The position numbers and the translations under genes were made by a program. This document shows positions 1-9,043 of a stretch of DNA of 64,000 nucleotides, piece by piece. The notes below the pieces were generated by a model, which saw only the letters and a list, made by a program, of their open reading frames with translations, searched no databases and was not told the DNA's origin. The stretch comes from Brucella gallinifaecis. Lineage in GTDB: Bacteria > Pseudomonadota > Alphaproteobacteria > Rhizobiales > Rhizobiaceae. The stretch covers positions 186,001-250,000 of the forward strand of contig NZ_ML636803.1 of NCBI RefSeq assembly GCF_006476605.1, given 5' to 3'. Every line of letters begins with the position of its first letter. Positions within the stretch are counted from its first letter, which is position 1.

Positions 1-538
1 TTTCAAGGACGGTAATTACGTCTATGAAGGCGAGAACAAGACCCGAGATCCAAAGGCGCAGGCTGAATATCTTGCAAAGCTTGCTGGCGATTATCCAATC
101 GTGACGATTGAAGACGGTATGGCTGAAGACGACTGGGAAGGCTGGAAATATCTTACCGATCTGATCGGCAAGAAGTGTCAGCTCGTTGGTGATGATCTGT
201 TTGTTACCAATTCGGCTCGTCTGCGCGATGGTATCAAGATGGGGGTTGCCAATTCGATCCTCGTCAAGGTCAACCAGATTGGCTCGCTCAGCGAAACACT
301 TGATGCCGTCGAAACCGCTCACAAGGCCGGTTATACTTCTGTCATGTCTCACCGTTCGGGTGAAACAGAGGATTCGACCATTGCCGATCTCGCAGTTGCA
401 ACCAATTGCGGTCAGATCAAGACCGGTTCGCTGGCACGTTCGGACCGGACAGCAAAGTATAATCAGCTTATCCGTATTGAAGAAGAACTTGGCAAGCAGG
501 CTCGTTATGCAGGCCGCAGCGCGTTGAAGTTCCTCTAG
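1..538 (+). CDS. eno: Enolase, C-terminal part (5' end outside window)
   Basis: Glycolytic enolase, interconverting 2-phosphoglycerate and phosphoenolpyruvate in the cytoplasm; also a degradosome partner in many bacteria. The reading frame is open from base 2, so only the last 178 residues are visible. They contain the enolase C-terminal TIM-barrel signatures: [10 protein letters not shown] (metal/active-site acids), DDLFVTN, the catalytic-lysine strand [18 protein letters not shown], and [12 protein letters not shown]. The end ALKFL is typical of a complete C-terminus. A strong hairpin terminator follows 25 bp after the stop codon, and ftsB comes next, the usual eno-ftsB-pdh order in this order of bacteria. 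Confidence 0.97.
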   Translation, partial: FKDGNYVYEGENKTRDPKAQAEYLAKLAGDYPIVTIEDGMAEDDWEGWKYLTDLIGKKCQLVGDDLFVTNSARLRDGIKMGVANSILVKVNQIGSLSETLDAVETAHKAGYTSVMSHRSGETEDSTIADLAVATNCGQIKTGSLARSDRTAKYNQLIRIEEELGKQARYAGRSALKFL

Positions 539-562
539 ATCGAGTTGAATATGCGAATAAAC

Positions 563-587
563 AGGCGGGCTTCGGCCCGCCTTTTTG
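563..587 (+). terminator. Rho-independent terminator after eno
   Basis: Perfect 8-bp stem (AGGCGGGC / GCCCGCCT) closed by a TTCG tetraloop and followed by a T run. It separates eno from ftsB. Confidence 0.9.
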
Positions 588-756
588 TTTGCTTCGTTTT
601 TGTATGGATTAAAATTTCAAAAATACAGGTTTGAAGCACTTGTGCCCATGCGACGGTAAAGCTCTGTTAAGCAGAATAATGTTTTATGGTGGAAATCGGA
701 TCGGCGGCTTTGATTAACAACCAGAAACGCTATGAGCATCCGGGAAGGAAGCTGAA

Positions 757-1086
757 ATGTGGACCAAGCAGAAACGTAAATCTATTCGCGGCCGTTTTGT
801 GCTGCCTGTTCTGACGGCTGCATTTTTGAGCTATTTCGGTTTTCACGCCTATCATGGCGAATTCGGTCTATATTCCCGCATCCAGCTTGAAGAGCAAAAA
901 AGTCTGCTGACAAAGCAGCTTGAGAAAGTGAGTGCGGACAGAGCAGCCCTCGAAAAGCGAGTCGCCCTTTTGCGCGACGGTTCCATTGAAAAGGATATGC
1001 TTGACGAGCAGGCGCGCAGGGCGCTTAATCTCTCCCATGTCGATGAAATGACGATTATCATTTCTCGTGAGGATCGGTCAAATTAA
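757..1086 (+). CDS. ftsB: Septum formation initiator FtsB/DivIC family
   Basis: Small bitopic division protein, 109 residues. A short basic N-terminus (KQKRKSIRGR) is followed by one membrane segment at about residues 15-33, then a coiled coil at about 38-75 (EEQKSLLTKQLEKV...), then a short tail with the FtsB-type DMLDEQARRALNLS motif. In other bacteria FtsB forms the FtsQLB complex that licenses septal peptidoglycan synthesis. The ATG at 757 has a GGAAGGAAG ribosome-binding site about 8 bases upstream. Its position between eno and pdhA is the standard one in Hyphomicrobiales. Identity rests on architecture, length and context. Confidence 0.9.
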   Translation: MWTKQKRKSIRGRFVLPVLTAAFLSYFGFHAYHGEFGLYSRIQLEEQKSLLTKQLEKVSADRAALEKRVALLRDGSIEKDMLDEQARRALNLSHVDEMTIIISREDRSN

Positions 1087-1163
1087 CTGAAATGCAGTTA
1101 ATTGCCTTTTTATGGTATGTTTATAAGGGCTTGGCGGCATAGCAGCTATGCTCTACGTGCATA

Positions 1164-1190
1164 TTGTATCTTGTAAAATGCCCGTATAAC
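1164..1190 (+). promoter_or_regulatory. Possible promoter upstream of pdhA
   Basis: TTGTAT and TATAAC separated by 15 bases lie in the 235-bp gap before pdhA. The -10 box is good, but the spacer is short. This is a weak visual match only. Confidence 0.25.
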
Positions 1191-1321
1191 GTCACAATAG
1201 AACAACAATCGTAGAGCGCTGCGTGTCATTGGTATGCGTGAAAGGGCTCATAATTTGAATCGACGCATGTTGCTTTCAAAGCCGTTACCCGGGTTTGGCT
1301 GCATGCTAAAGGGAGCGAGAT

Positions 1322-2362
1322 ATGGCACCGAAGGCTAATAAAGCGTCGGCTGGAAAATCGCAGGCCTCATTTGGGAATCTTCCCAAGACGCCAGCGCCGG
1401 CTGATTTCAATAAAGAGCAGGAACTGAACGCCTACCGCGAGATGCTGTTGATTCGCCGTTTCGAAGAAAAGGCCGGTCAGCTTTACGGTATGGGTTTCAT
1501 TGGTGGCTTCTGTCACCTTTATATTGGCCAGGAAGCTGTTGTCGTCGGTATGCAGACAGCGCTCAAGGAAGGTGATCAGATTATCACTTCCTATCGTGAT
1601 CATGGTCACATGCTGGCAACAGGCATGGAAGCGCGTGGCGTTATGGCCGAACTGACCGGACGTCGTGGAGGTTACTCCAAGGGCAAGGGCGGTTCCATGC
1701 ATATGTTCTCCAAGGAAAAGGGCTTTTACGGCGGTCATGGTATTGTCGGTGCTCAGGTTCCTCTTGGTACAGGTCTTGCTTTTGCGAACAAGTATCGCGG
1801 CAATGATAATATCTCTGTCACTTATTTCGGTGATGGTGCTGCCAATCAGGGGCAGGTTTATGAAGCCTTCAATATGGCGTCGCTATGGAAGCTTCCGGTG
1901 ATCTATGTGATCGAAAACAACCGTTATGCAATGGGTACCTCGGTTTCGCGTTCTTCCGCTGAAACAGATTTCTCCAAGCGCGGTGTTTCCTTCAACGTCC
2001 CGGGCATCAAGGTTGACGGCATGGACGTTCGCGCCGTGGCTGCTGCTGCTGAAGCCGCTGCTGAATGGGCGCGTGCCGGCAAGGGGCCGTTAATCCTTGA
2101 AATGGAAACCTATCGTTATCGCGGTCACTCCATGTCTGATCCTGCGAAATATCGATCCAAGGATGAAGTGCAGAAGATGCGCTCCGAGCACGACCCGATT
2201 GAACAGGTCAAACAGCGCCTGCTTGAAAATAACTGGGCTACTGAAGAAGAGCTGAAAGAAATCGACAAGGAAGTTCGCGACATTGTCGCTGATGCGGCTG
2301 ATTTCGCTCAAAACGATCCAGAGCCGGATGCTTCCGAGCTTTACACGGATATTCTGCTCTAA
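1322..2362 (+). CDS. pdhA: Pyruvate dehydrogenase E1 component, alpha subunit
   Basis: Thiamine-diphosphate-dependent decarboxylase subunit of the pyruvate dehydrogenase complex, 346 residues, the usual length for the heterotetrameric (alpha2-beta2) E1. An Ala/Lys-rich lead of about 30 residues precedes the catalytic domain. Visible signatures are RRFEEKAGQLYGMG, YRDHGH, GKGGSMHMF, the TPP/Mg motif GDGAANQG...ENN at about residues 168-198, and YRYRGHSMSDP (the loop that is phosphorylated in mitochondrial enzymes). The ATG has a clear AGGGAGCGAG ribosome-binding site. It opens the pdhA-pdhB-pdhC cluster, with 18 bp to pdhB. Confidence 0.97.
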   Translation: MAPKANKASAGKSQASFGNLPKTPAPADFNKEQELNAYREMLLIRRFEEKAGQLYGMGFIGGFCHLYIGQEAVVVGMQTALKEGDQIITSYRDHGHMLATGMEARGVMAELTGRRGGYSKGKGGSMHMFSKEKGFYGGHGIVGAQVPLGTGLAFANKYRGNDNISVTYFGDGAANQGQVYEAFNMASLWKLPVIYVIENNRYAMGTSVSRSSAETDFSKRGVSFNVPGIKVDGMDVRAVAAAAEAAAEWARAGKGPLILEMETYRYRGHSMSDPAKYRSKDEVQKMRSEHDPIEQVKQRLLENNWATEEELKEIDKEVRDIVADAADFAQNDPEPDASELYTDILL

Positions 2363-2380
2363 TTCAGGAAAGGTATTGTC

Positions 2381-3760
2381 ATGCCCGTAGAAATTCTCAT
2401 GCCTGCCCTTTCCCCGACGATGGAAGAAGGCAAACTGTCCAAATGGCTGAAAAAAGAAGGCGACAAGGTCACATCCGGTGACGTGATCGCTGAAATCGAA
2501 ACCGACAAGGCGACGATGGAAGTTGAAGCTGTCGATGAAGGCACTGTCGGTAAAATTCTTATCGCAGAAGGAACCGAAGGCGTGAAGGTCAATACGCCGA
2601 TTGCTGTTCTTCTCGGTGAGGGTGAAAGCGCTTCCGACATTGGTTCTGCTCCTGCTGCTAAAGCAGAAGCACCGAAGGAAGAAGCGCCAAAAGCTGAAGA
2701 AAAGAAGGCCGATAGCGTGCCTGCTGCTCCGAAAGTTGAAGTTGCTTCCGGTCCGGACATCCCAGCCGGTACAGAAATGGTTTCGATGACTGTGCGTGAA
2801 GCACTGCGCGATGCCATGGCTGAAGAAATGCGCCGCGATGATGATGTTTTCATCATGGGCGAAGAAGTTGCTGAATATCAGGGCGCTTACAAGATCACGC
2901 AGGGTCTTCTGGACGAATTCGGTCCGCGCCGGGTTGTCGATACTCCAATCACCGAACATGGTTTTGCCGGTGTTGGTGTTGGCGCTGCGATGGCTGGATT
3001 GAAGCCGATTGTCGAATTCATGACCTTCAATTTCGCCATGCAGGCGATTGACCAGATTATCAATTCGGCTGCGAAGACGCTTTATATGTCAGGCGGCCAG
3101 ATGGGTGCACCAATGGTGTTCCGTGGTCCTTCGGGCGCTGCTGCGCGTGTTGCTGCCCAGCATTCCCAGTGCTACGCTGCATGGTATAGCCAGATCCCGG
3201 GTCTCAAGGTCGTTATGCCTTACTCGGCTGCTGATGCAAAAGGCCTTCTCAAGGCTGCAATTCGCGATCCAAATCCGGTTATCTTCCTTGAAAACGAAAT
3301 TCTCTACGGTCATCATTTTGATGTACCGAAGATTGACGATTTCGTTCTGCCAATCGGCAAGGCCCGCATTCACAAGCAGGGCAAGGATGCAACCATCGTT
3401 TCGTTCGGTATTGGCATGACCTATGCGGTCAAGGCTGCGGAAGAACTTTCCGCACAGGGCATTGATGTTGAAATCATCGATCTGCGCACTATCCGCCCGA
3501 TGGATATTCCAACGGTTGTTGAATCGGTCAAGAAGACTGGCCGTCTTGTGACTGTGGAAGAAGGCTTTCCGCAGTCTTCTGTTGGTACTGAAATTGCCAC
3601 CCGCGTCATGCAGCAGGCTTTCGATTATCTCGATGCACCGATCCTGACGATTGCTGGCAAGGACGTTCCGATGCCATATGCGGCAAATCTTGAAAAGCTG
3701 GCTTTGCCAACTGTTGCAGAAGTGGTGGAAGCGGTGAAAGCCGTGACCTACACCGCCTGA
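2381..3760 (+). CDS. pdhB: Pyruvate dehydrogenase E1 component, beta subunit with N-terminal lipoyl domain
   Basis: 459 residues. The N-terminal 80 residues are a biotinyl/lipoyl domain with the lipoylated lysine in [11 protein letters not shown] (K43). An Ala/Pro/Lys/Glu-rich swinging linker runs to about residue 130. The rest is the transketolase-like E1-beta domain ([40 protein letters not shown]). A lipoyl domain on E1-beta is a known alphaproteobacterial variant; most other bacteria carry it only on E2. Its first 50 residues are nearly identical to those of the downstream E2 gene, so the two lipoyl domains are recent paralogues or evolve in concert. It lies 13 bp before pdhC. Confidence 0.97.
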   Translation: MPVEILMPALSPTMEEGKLSKWLKKEGDKVTSGDVIAEIETDKATMEVEAVDEGTVGKILIAEGTEGVKVNTPIAVLLGEGESASDIGSAPAAKAEAPKEEAPKAEEKKADSVPAAPKVEVASGPDIPAGTEMVSMTVREALRDAMAEEMRRDDDVFIMGEEVAEYQGAYKITQGLLDEFGPRRVVDTPITEHGFAGVGVGAAMAGLKPIVEFMTFNFAMQAIDQIINSAAKTLYMSGGQMGAPMVFRGPSGAAARVAAQHSQCYAAWYSQIPGLKVVMPYSAADAKGLLKAAIRDPNPVIFLENEILYGHHFDVPKIDDFVLPIGKARIHKQGKDATIVSFGIGMTYAVKAAEELSAQGIDVEIIDLRTIRPMDIPTVVESVKKTGRLVTVEEGFPQSSVGTEIATRVMQQAFDYLDAPILTIAGKDVPMPYAANLEKLALPTVAEVVEAVKAVTYTA

Positions 3761-3773
3761 GGGAGGACTGGAT

Positions 3774-5123
3774 ATGTCGATTAAAATCACTATGCCAGCA
3801 CTTTCGCCAACCATGGAAGAAGGCAATCTTTCCAAATGGTTGGTTAAAGAAGGCGACAAGGTTACATCTGGCGATGTGATCGCCGAGATCGAAACTGACA
3901 AAGCGACGATGGAAGTCGAAGCTATTGATGAAGGTGTTGTTGCCAAGCTGGTTGTTCCTGCCGGAACAGAAGGCGTCAAGGTTAACGCTCTGATTGCAAT
4001 CCTTGCCGAAGATGGCGAGGATGTTGCGGAAGCAGCAAAAGGCGGTGATGCCGCTCCAGCACCAAAGGCAGAAGCATCTCAAGAAGAGTCGAAAAAGGAA
4101 GCTGCACAGGTAGCAACTCCGGCTCCTGCAAAAGCTGAAACGCCAGCGGCTGCTCCTGCTGCTAATCAGGGCGCCGAAAACAAGGGTGATCGCGTTTTCG
4201 CATCGCCACTTGCACGTCGCGTTGCAAAGGAAGCAGGTGTTGATGTTTCGGCTGTAAAAGGCACCGGGCCTCATGGCCGTGTTGTTCAGCGTGATGTTGA
4301 AGCTGCAATAAAGTCCGGTGGCGCGAAAGCTGCATCTGCTGCACCTCAGGCGGCTGTGTCAGCTCCAAAGCCTCAGTCGGATGATGCCATCCTCAAGCTG
4401 TTTGAAGAAGGCACATACGAAATCGTTCCTCACGACGGTATGCGCAAGACTATTGCCCGCCGTCTGGTTGAATCGAAGCAGACAGTTCCGCATTTCTATC
4501 TGACAGTTGATTGTGAACTTGATGCGCTGCTGGCTCTGCGTTCGCAGATCAATTCAGCTGCACCGTTAATCAAGACAGAGAAGGGTGAGGTTCCGGCCTA
4601 CAAGCTTTCTGTCAATGATCTGGTGATCAAGGCTGTTGCATTATCGCTGCGTGATATTCCTGAAGCCAATGTTTCCTGGACCGAAGGCGGCATGATCAAG
4701 CACAAGCGTGCGGATGTCGGTGTTGCCGTGTCTATTCCGGGTGGTCTGATTACGCCAATCGTACGTCAGTCGGAATCTAAAACGCTGTCAGCTATCTCCA
4801 ATGAGATGAAAGATCTTGCCAAGCGTGCGCGTGATCGCAAGCTCAAGCCTGATGAATATCAGGGTGGTTCGACCTCTGTGTCCAACCTTGGCATGTTCGG
4901 TGTGAAAGACTTTGCAGCGATCATCAATCCACCCCATGCGACAATTTTCGCAATCGGTGCGGGGGAACAGCGTGCAGTGGTCAAAAATGGTGAAGTGAAG
5001 GTGGCGACAGTTATGTCTGTCACGCTTTCCACCGATCACCGTGCGGTTGATGGTGCTCTGGCTGCTGAACTTGCACAGGCTTTCAAGCGTCACATCGAAA
5101 ACCCGATGGGTATGCTGGTCTGA
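3774..5123 (+). CDS. pdhC: Dihydrolipoamide acetyltransferase, E2 of pyruvate dehydrogenase
   Basis: 449 residues in the standard E2 order. There is one lipoyl domain (residues 1-80, lysine K43 in [11 protein letters not shown]), then an Ala/Pro linker. A peripheral-subunit-binding domain follows at about 140-175 ([29 protein letters not shown]), then a second linker. The catalytic domain carries the acetyl-CoA transferase motif DHRAVDGA near the C-terminus. It transfers the acetyl group from lipoamide to CoA and forms the core of the complex. It is the third gene of the pdh operon; a hairpin follows and lpdA comes 145 bp later. Confidence 0.97.
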   Translation: MSIKITMPALSPTMEEGNLSKWLVKEGDKVTSGDVIAEIETDKATMEVEAIDEGVVAKLVVPAGTEGVKVNALIAILAEDGEDVAEAAKGGDAAPAPKAEASQEESKKEAAQVATPAPAKAETPAAAPAANQGAENKGDRVFASPLARRVAKEAGVDVSAVKGTGPHGRVVQRDVEAAIKSGGAKAASAAPQAAVSAPKPQSDDAILKLFEEGTYEIVPHDGMRKTIARRLVESKQTVPHFYLTVDCELDALLALRSQINSAAPLIKTEKGEVPAYKLSVNDLVIKAVALSLRDIPEANVSWTEGGMIKHKRADVGVAVSIPGGLITPIVRQSESKTLSAISNEMKDLAKRARDRKLKPDEYQGGSTSVSNLGMFGVKDFAAIINPPHATIFAIGAGEQRAVVKNGEVKVATVMSVTLSTDHRAVDGALAAELAQAFKRHIENPMGMLV

Positions 5124-5133
5124 TATGCTTATG

Positions 5134-5165
5134 CGCCGCGTGTTGTCTGATACGCGGCGTTTCTT
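5134..5165 (+). terminator. Hairpin terminator between pdhC and lpdA
   Basis: Stem CGCCGCGT / ACGCGGCG (8 bp, 10-base loop) followed by TTTCTT. It suggests pdhABC ends here, or is attenuated before lpdA. Confidence 0.7.
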
Positions 5166-5268
5166 ATATATAAGCCGATAGCAAGTCGGCAATCCGGGAA
5201 TATGCGTCGCAAAAATTCTGCGTAAGATGCTGCTTTCCGTAATTCTGAGGTTTTAAGGGCAGGACACT

Positions 5269-6732
5269 ATGGCCGACATTTACGACGTTATTATCATTGG
5301 ATCGGGACCCGGCGGTTATGTCACCGCGATCCGTGCAGCGCAGCTTGGCCTTAAGACTGCGATTGTCGAGCGCGAGCATCTGGGTGGTATTTGCCTCAAC
5401 TGGGGCTGCATTCCGACCAAGGCGCTGCTGCGTTCGGCGGAAGTGCTGCATCTTGGCGAACATGCCAAGGATTACGGTCTCAAGCTTGAAGGCTCGATCA
5501 GTGCTGATGTGAATGCTGTTGTTGCGCGTTCGCGCGGCGTGTCTGCGCGGCTCAATGGCGGCGTTGCCTATCTGATGAAGAAAAACAAGATCGACGTGAT
5601 CTGGGGTGAAGCCAAGCTGGTTAAAGGTGCATCCGGCAATACACCTGCCGAGATTTCGGTCGGCAAATCATCCAAGCAGCCGATGCAGCCGCAAAATCCT
5701 GTACCAAAGGGCGTTTTGGGTGAGGGCAGCTACAAGGCCAAGCATGTGATCGTTGCTACTGGCGCACGTCCGCGTTCGCTGCCGGGCATCGAGCCGGATG
5801 GCAAGCTGATCTGGACCTATTTTGAAGCGATGGTTCCGCAGGCACTGCCAAAGTCGATGGCGGTTATGGGCTCCGGTGCTATCGGTATTGAATTTGCATC
5901 TTTCTATAATGCCATGGGCGTTGATGTGACGGTTGTTGAATTGATGCCGAATATCATGCCGGTTGAAGACGTGGAAATTTCCACCTTCGCACGCAAGCGT
6001 CTGGAAAAACTGGGCCTCAAAATCATCACCGAAGCGAAAGTCACCAAGGTTGAGAAGGGCACGGATTCTGTAACTGCCCATATCGAAACGAAGGATGGCA
6101 AGGTTGAAAAGCTGACGGTTGATCGTCTGATTTCGGCTGTTGGCGTTCAGGGCAACATCGAGAATCTCGGTCTTGAAGCGCTTGGTGTGAAGACCGATCG
6201 TGGTTGTGTCGTCATTGACGGTTATGGCAAGACCAATGTTGAAGGTATTTATGCCATTGGTGACGTTGCCGGTCCTCCGATGCTTGCTCACAAGGCTGAG
6301 CATGAAGGCACAATCTGTGTTGAAAAAATTGCCGGTCTTCCAAATGTTCATTCGCTCGACAAGCTCATGATTCCGGGCTGCACCTATTGCAATCCACAGG
6401 TGGCTTCTGTCGGCCTGACCGAAGCCAAGGCCAAGGAACAAGGCTTTGACATTCGTGTCGGTCGCTATTCCTTCTCGGCAAATGGTAAAGCCATTGCGCT
6501 TGGTGAGGATCAGGGTCTGGTCAAGACGATCTTTGACAAGAAGACCGGACAGTTGCTTGGCGCGCATATGGTTGGCGCGGAAGTTACCGAGCTTATTCAG
6601 GGCTTCGTCATTGCGATGAACCTGGAGACGACTGAAGAAGAACTGATGCATTCGGTATTCCCACATCCGACCCTTTCTGAAATGATGAAGGAAAGCGTTC
6701 TGGATGCCTATGGACGTGTTCTTAATGCTTAA
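5269..6732 (+). CDS. lpdA: Dihydrolipoyl dehydrogenase (E3)
   Basis: FAD-dependent disulfide oxidoreductase that reoxidises dihydrolipoyl groups with NAD+, 487 residues. Visible are the N-terminal FAD motif GSGPGG, the redox disulfide GGICLNWGCIPTK (C42 and C47), the NAD-binding motif GSGAIGIEFASF, the second FAD motif YAIGDVAG, and the C-terminal catalytic HPTLSEMM (H466). A Pro/Gln-rich insertion at about residues 128-150 (PMQPQNPVPKGV) makes it slightly longer than the average of about 465. Adjacency to pdhABC and to lipA argues that it serves pyruvate dehydrogenase rather than the 2-oxoglutarate complex. Confidence 0.96.
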   Translation: MADIYDVIIIGSGPGGYVTAIRAAQLGLKTAIVEREHLGGICLNWGCIPTKALLRSAEVLHLGEHAKDYGLKLEGSISADVNAVVARSRGVSARLNGGVAYLMKKNKIDVIWGEAKLVKGASGNTPAEISVGKSSKQPMQPQNPVPKGVLGEGSYKAKHVIVATGARPRSLPGIEPDGKLIWTYFEAMVPQALPKSMAVMGSGAIGIEFASFYNAMGVDVTVVELMPNIMPVEDVEISTFARKRLEKLGLKIITEAKVTKVEKGTDSVTAHIETKDGKVEKLTVDRLISAVGVQGNIENLGLEALGVKTDRGCVVIDGYGKTNVEGIYAIGDVAGPPMLAHKAEHEGTICVEKIAGLPNVHSLDKLMIPGCTYCNPQVASVGLTEAKAKEQGFDIRVGRYSFSANGKAIALGEDQGLVKTIFDKKTGQLLGAHMVGAEVTELIQGFVIAMNLETTEEELMHSVFPHPTLSEMMKESVLDAYGRVLNA

Positions 6733-6795
6733 ACCAGGAGTGAGATCATTCCACTGATTGATAATGGAGGGCCATGGCGCAGAGCTGCATGGCCC

Positions 6796-7011
6796 ATGAT
6801 TAAATGGTGTAGCGTTGGTGGTTTGGCGCTTGGCTTTATAGTCGGGAGCTTGAGCCTGATTGGCGGAAACACCATATCGATCAATGGAATGGCGATTGCT
6901 GGTTGGTATGGCGTATGGACGCTGACTTTTGCACTTGGATTTGCCGGGCTATTGTTTGGTCTCATCTGGGCACTGGTTTTCAGGGCGTTGGGAATGGCGG
7001 CGAGACGGTAA
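6796..7011 (+). CDS. Small two-helix membrane protein of unknown function; start uncertain
   Basis: 71 residues from the first in-frame ATG, with two hydrophobic segments (about 8-26 and 40-64, the second Trp/Phe/Gly-rich). No family is recognised. The ATG at 6796 lacks a convincing ribosome-binding site. The frame is open upstream to the lpdA stop at 6732, and a consensus AGGAG (6736-6740) sits 7 bases before an ATT codon at 6748. That start would add PLIDNGGPWRRAAWP to the N-terminus. Either a rare ATT start or a mutated ATG would explain this. It lies directly behind lpdA and before lipA. Confidence 0.6.
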   Translation: MIKWCSVGGLALGFIVGSLSLIGGNTISINGMAIAGWYGVWTLTFALGFAGLLFGLIWALVFRALGMAARR

Positions 7012-7136
7012 GCCGCAGCATATTGACGAGGTCTTTGGGCGTACAAAGTTGACAGGTTACGGGCCAGAGATTACGAACCGGACCCAATTTAGAAGTGTTT
7101 CACATTTGTGAAAACTTCGGATAGGCAGGAAACAGC

Positions 7137-8099
7137 ATGGTTACAGTTCTCGACACGGTGAACCAGAGACGTCTTCGTCATCCGGAGAAAGCGCATCGTC
7201 CAGACAATGAAATCCTGAAAAAACCGGAATGGATCCGCGTCAAGGCACCTGTTTCGCGTGGCTATAATGAAACCCGTGAGATTGTTCGATCGAACAAACT
7301 TGTGACTGTTTGTGAAGAAGCTGGCTGCCCGAATATTGGTGAGTGCTGGGAAAAGAAGCACGCGACCTTTATGATTATGGGTGAAATCTGCACCCGAGCC
7401 TGTGCTTTCTGTAATGTCTCCACCGGTATTCCGAAAGCACTTGACCCGAATGAGCCGGAAAGTGTTGCCCGTGCTATCAAGCAGATGGGCCTTACCCATG
7501 TCGTGATCACCTCTGTTGACCGTGATGATCTGGCTGATGGTGGTGCGCAGCACTTTGCTGACGTTATTCGTGCGATCCGTGCAGCAACGCCAAAGACAAC
7601 GATTGAAATTCTTACGCCAGACTTTCTTCGCAAGGAAGGTGCGCTTGAGATTGTGGTCAAGGCACGCCCTGACGTGTTCAATCACAATCTGGAAACGGTT
7701 CCGTCAAAATATCTCAAGGTTCGTCCGGGGGCTCGTTATTTCCATTCGATCCGTCTGTTGCAGCGCGTGAAGGAACTCGATCCGACAATCTTTACCAAGT
7801 CAGGTATTATGGTTGGTCTTGGTGAAGAACGTAATGAAATTCTCCAGCTGATGGATGATCTTCGTTCAGCTGACGTGGATTTCATGACGATTGGTCAGTA
7901 TCTGCAACCGACCCGCAAGCATCATCCGGTGATCCGTTTCGTAACGCCAGACGAATTCAAGTCGTTCGAGACGATTGGTCGTACAAAAGGATTTGCGCTT
8001 GTTGCATCCAGTCCGCTGACGCGCTCATCACACCATGCCGGTGATGATTTCGCAAAGCTCAAGGCTGCGCGTGAAGCGCAGATCGCAGCACAGGCTTAA
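7137..8099 (+). CDS. lipA: Lipoyl synthase
   Basis: Radical-SAM enzyme that inserts two sulfur atoms into octanoyl groups on lipoyl domains, completing the cofactor used by PdhB and PdhC upstream. 320 residues. Both iron-sulfur motifs are intact: the auxiliary cluster C59-x4-C64-x5-C70 ([12 protein letters not shown]) and the radical-SAM C85-x3-C89-x2-C92 (CTRACAFC). [10 protein letters not shown] near the C-terminus is also characteristic, including the serine that ligates the auxiliary cluster. The ribosome-binding site AGGAAAC precedes the ATG. The next gene begins 6 bp after its stop. Confidence 0.98.
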   Translation: MVTVLDTVNQRRLRHPEKAHRPDNEILKKPEWIRVKAPVSRGYNETREIVRSNKLVTVCEEAGCPNIGECWEKKHATFMIMGEICTRACAFCNVSTGIPKALDPNEPESVARAIKQMGLTHVVITSVDRDDLADGGAQHFADVIRAIRAATPKTTIEILTPDFLRKEGALEIVVKARPDVFNHNLETVPSKYLKVRPGARYFHSIRLLQRVKELDPTIFTKSGIMVGLGEERNEILQLMDDLRSADVDFMTIGQYLQPTRKHHPVIRFVTPDEFKSFETIGRTKGFALVASSPLTRSSHHAGDDFAKLKAAREAQIAAQA

Positions 8100-8105
8100 A
8101 CTCGC

Positions 8106-8555
8106 ATGCCGCAATTTACCAATGTCAGACGCGTTCATCATCGCGCAGATGAAATGTTTGCGCTTGTTGCAGATGTTGAAAAATATCCGCAATTCCTGCC
8201 GATGTGTGAAGCGCTTTCCATCCGCTCACGCAAAGAGCGTGATAATAAGACGCTGCTAGTTGCCGATATGAGCGTTGGTTACAAGCTTATTCGCGAGACT
8301 TTCACCAGTCAGGTTCTTCTGAAGCCGGAAGAAAATATCATTGATGTGAAATATATCGATGGACCATTTCGTTATCTCGACAATCGCTGGACGTTTAAAT
8401 CCGTGGGTGATGGTTCGGAATGTGATGTTGAGTTTTTCATCGATTATGAATTTAAAAGCCGCACGCTTGGGCTTTTGATGGGATCAATGTTTGATCTGGC
8501 TTTCCGCAAGTTTTCAGAAGCTTTCGAGAAACGTGCCGATGCAATTTACGGCTAA
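8106..8555 (+). CDS. Coenzyme Q-binding COQ10 / RatA-like START-domain protein
   Basis: 149 residues forming a single polyketide cyclase/START-like (SRPBCC) domain. Typical elements are the opening PQFTNVRRVHHRADEMFALVADVEKYPQFLP split across strands, WTF near the middle, and the closing FRKFSEAFEKRAD helix. In mitochondria and alphaproteobacteria the COQ10 branch binds ubiquinone and supports its use in respiration; the gammaproteobacterial RatA relative was reported to block ribosome subunit joining. The alphaproteobacterial setting favours the quinone role. It is coupled to lipA (6-bp gap) and overlaps the convergent pncC by 4 bp. Confidence 0.85.
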   Translation: MPQFTNVRRVHHRADEMFALVADVEKYPQFLPMCEALSIRSRKERDNKTLLVADMSVGYKLIRETFTSQVLLKPEENIIDVKYIDGPFRYLDNRWTFKSVGDGSECDVEFFIDYEFKSRTLGLLMGSMFDLAFRKFSEAFEKRADAIYG

Positions 8556-9043
8556 GCGTTAAGCGCTTCAAGCACGAGCGCCAGCGCAGACAGCACTGTC
8601 TCGTGGCGAATGTCTTCGCGAGACTTTTCTCCAAAACGGAGTTCTTTGTGCAGCGTAGCGAAGCCTTTGCGGGCGCTGGCAATATGTACGAGACCGACTG
8701 GTTTTTCTGCTGATCCACCTCCGGGGCCGGCAATGCCAGTCACAGCAATGCTGATGCCTGCGCGTGAACTGGCAAGTGCACCTTCTGCCATAGCGATTGC
8801 CACTTCTTTTGAAACAGCGCCGACACTCTTGATCAGCTCCATCGGGACGCTGATCATCTCATTCTTGGCTTCATTGGAATAGGTGACAAAGCCCCGGTCC
8901 ACTACATCGGAAGAACCGGCAATATCGGTGAGTGCTGCCGCGATCAGCCCACCTGTGCAGGATTCTGCCGTCACAATCATGATGCTGTGTTTACGACATG
9001 CATTCAGGACGTTGATGGCTTGAACTTCGGCAACGAGTGTCAT
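8552..9043 (-). CDS. pncC: Nicotinamide-nucleotide amidase (CinA C-terminal domain family)
   Basis: 163 residues corresponding to a stand-alone CinA C-terminal domain, which deamidates NMN to nicotinate mononucleotide in NAD recycling. Signatures are TAESCTGG (residues 25-32, containing the catalytic serine S28), FVTYSNEAK and [12 protein letters not shown]-type glycine-rich turns near residue 105. The CinA N-terminal domain is absent, as is common. It overlaps the upstream ispDF by 4 bp (ATGA coupling), so the two are almost certainly cotranscribed. Confidence 0.93.
   Translation of the reverse strand: MTLVAEVQAINVLNACRKHSIMIVTAESCTGGLIAAALTDIAGSSDVVDRGFVTYSNEAKNEMISVPMELIKSVGAVSKEVAIAMAEGALASSRAGISIAVTGIAGPGGGSAEKPVGLVHIASARKGFATLHKELRFGEKSREDIRHETVLSALALVLEALNA

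Noticed and set aside
2090-2959. 289-codon minus-strand open frame across pdhA/pdhB
   Set aside because: Antisense shadow of two well-identified genes; Phe/His/Arg-rich composition and no recognisable domain.
5668-6666. 332-codon minus-strand open frame inside lpdA
   Set aside because: Antisense to a complete lpdA; composition typical of shadow frames.
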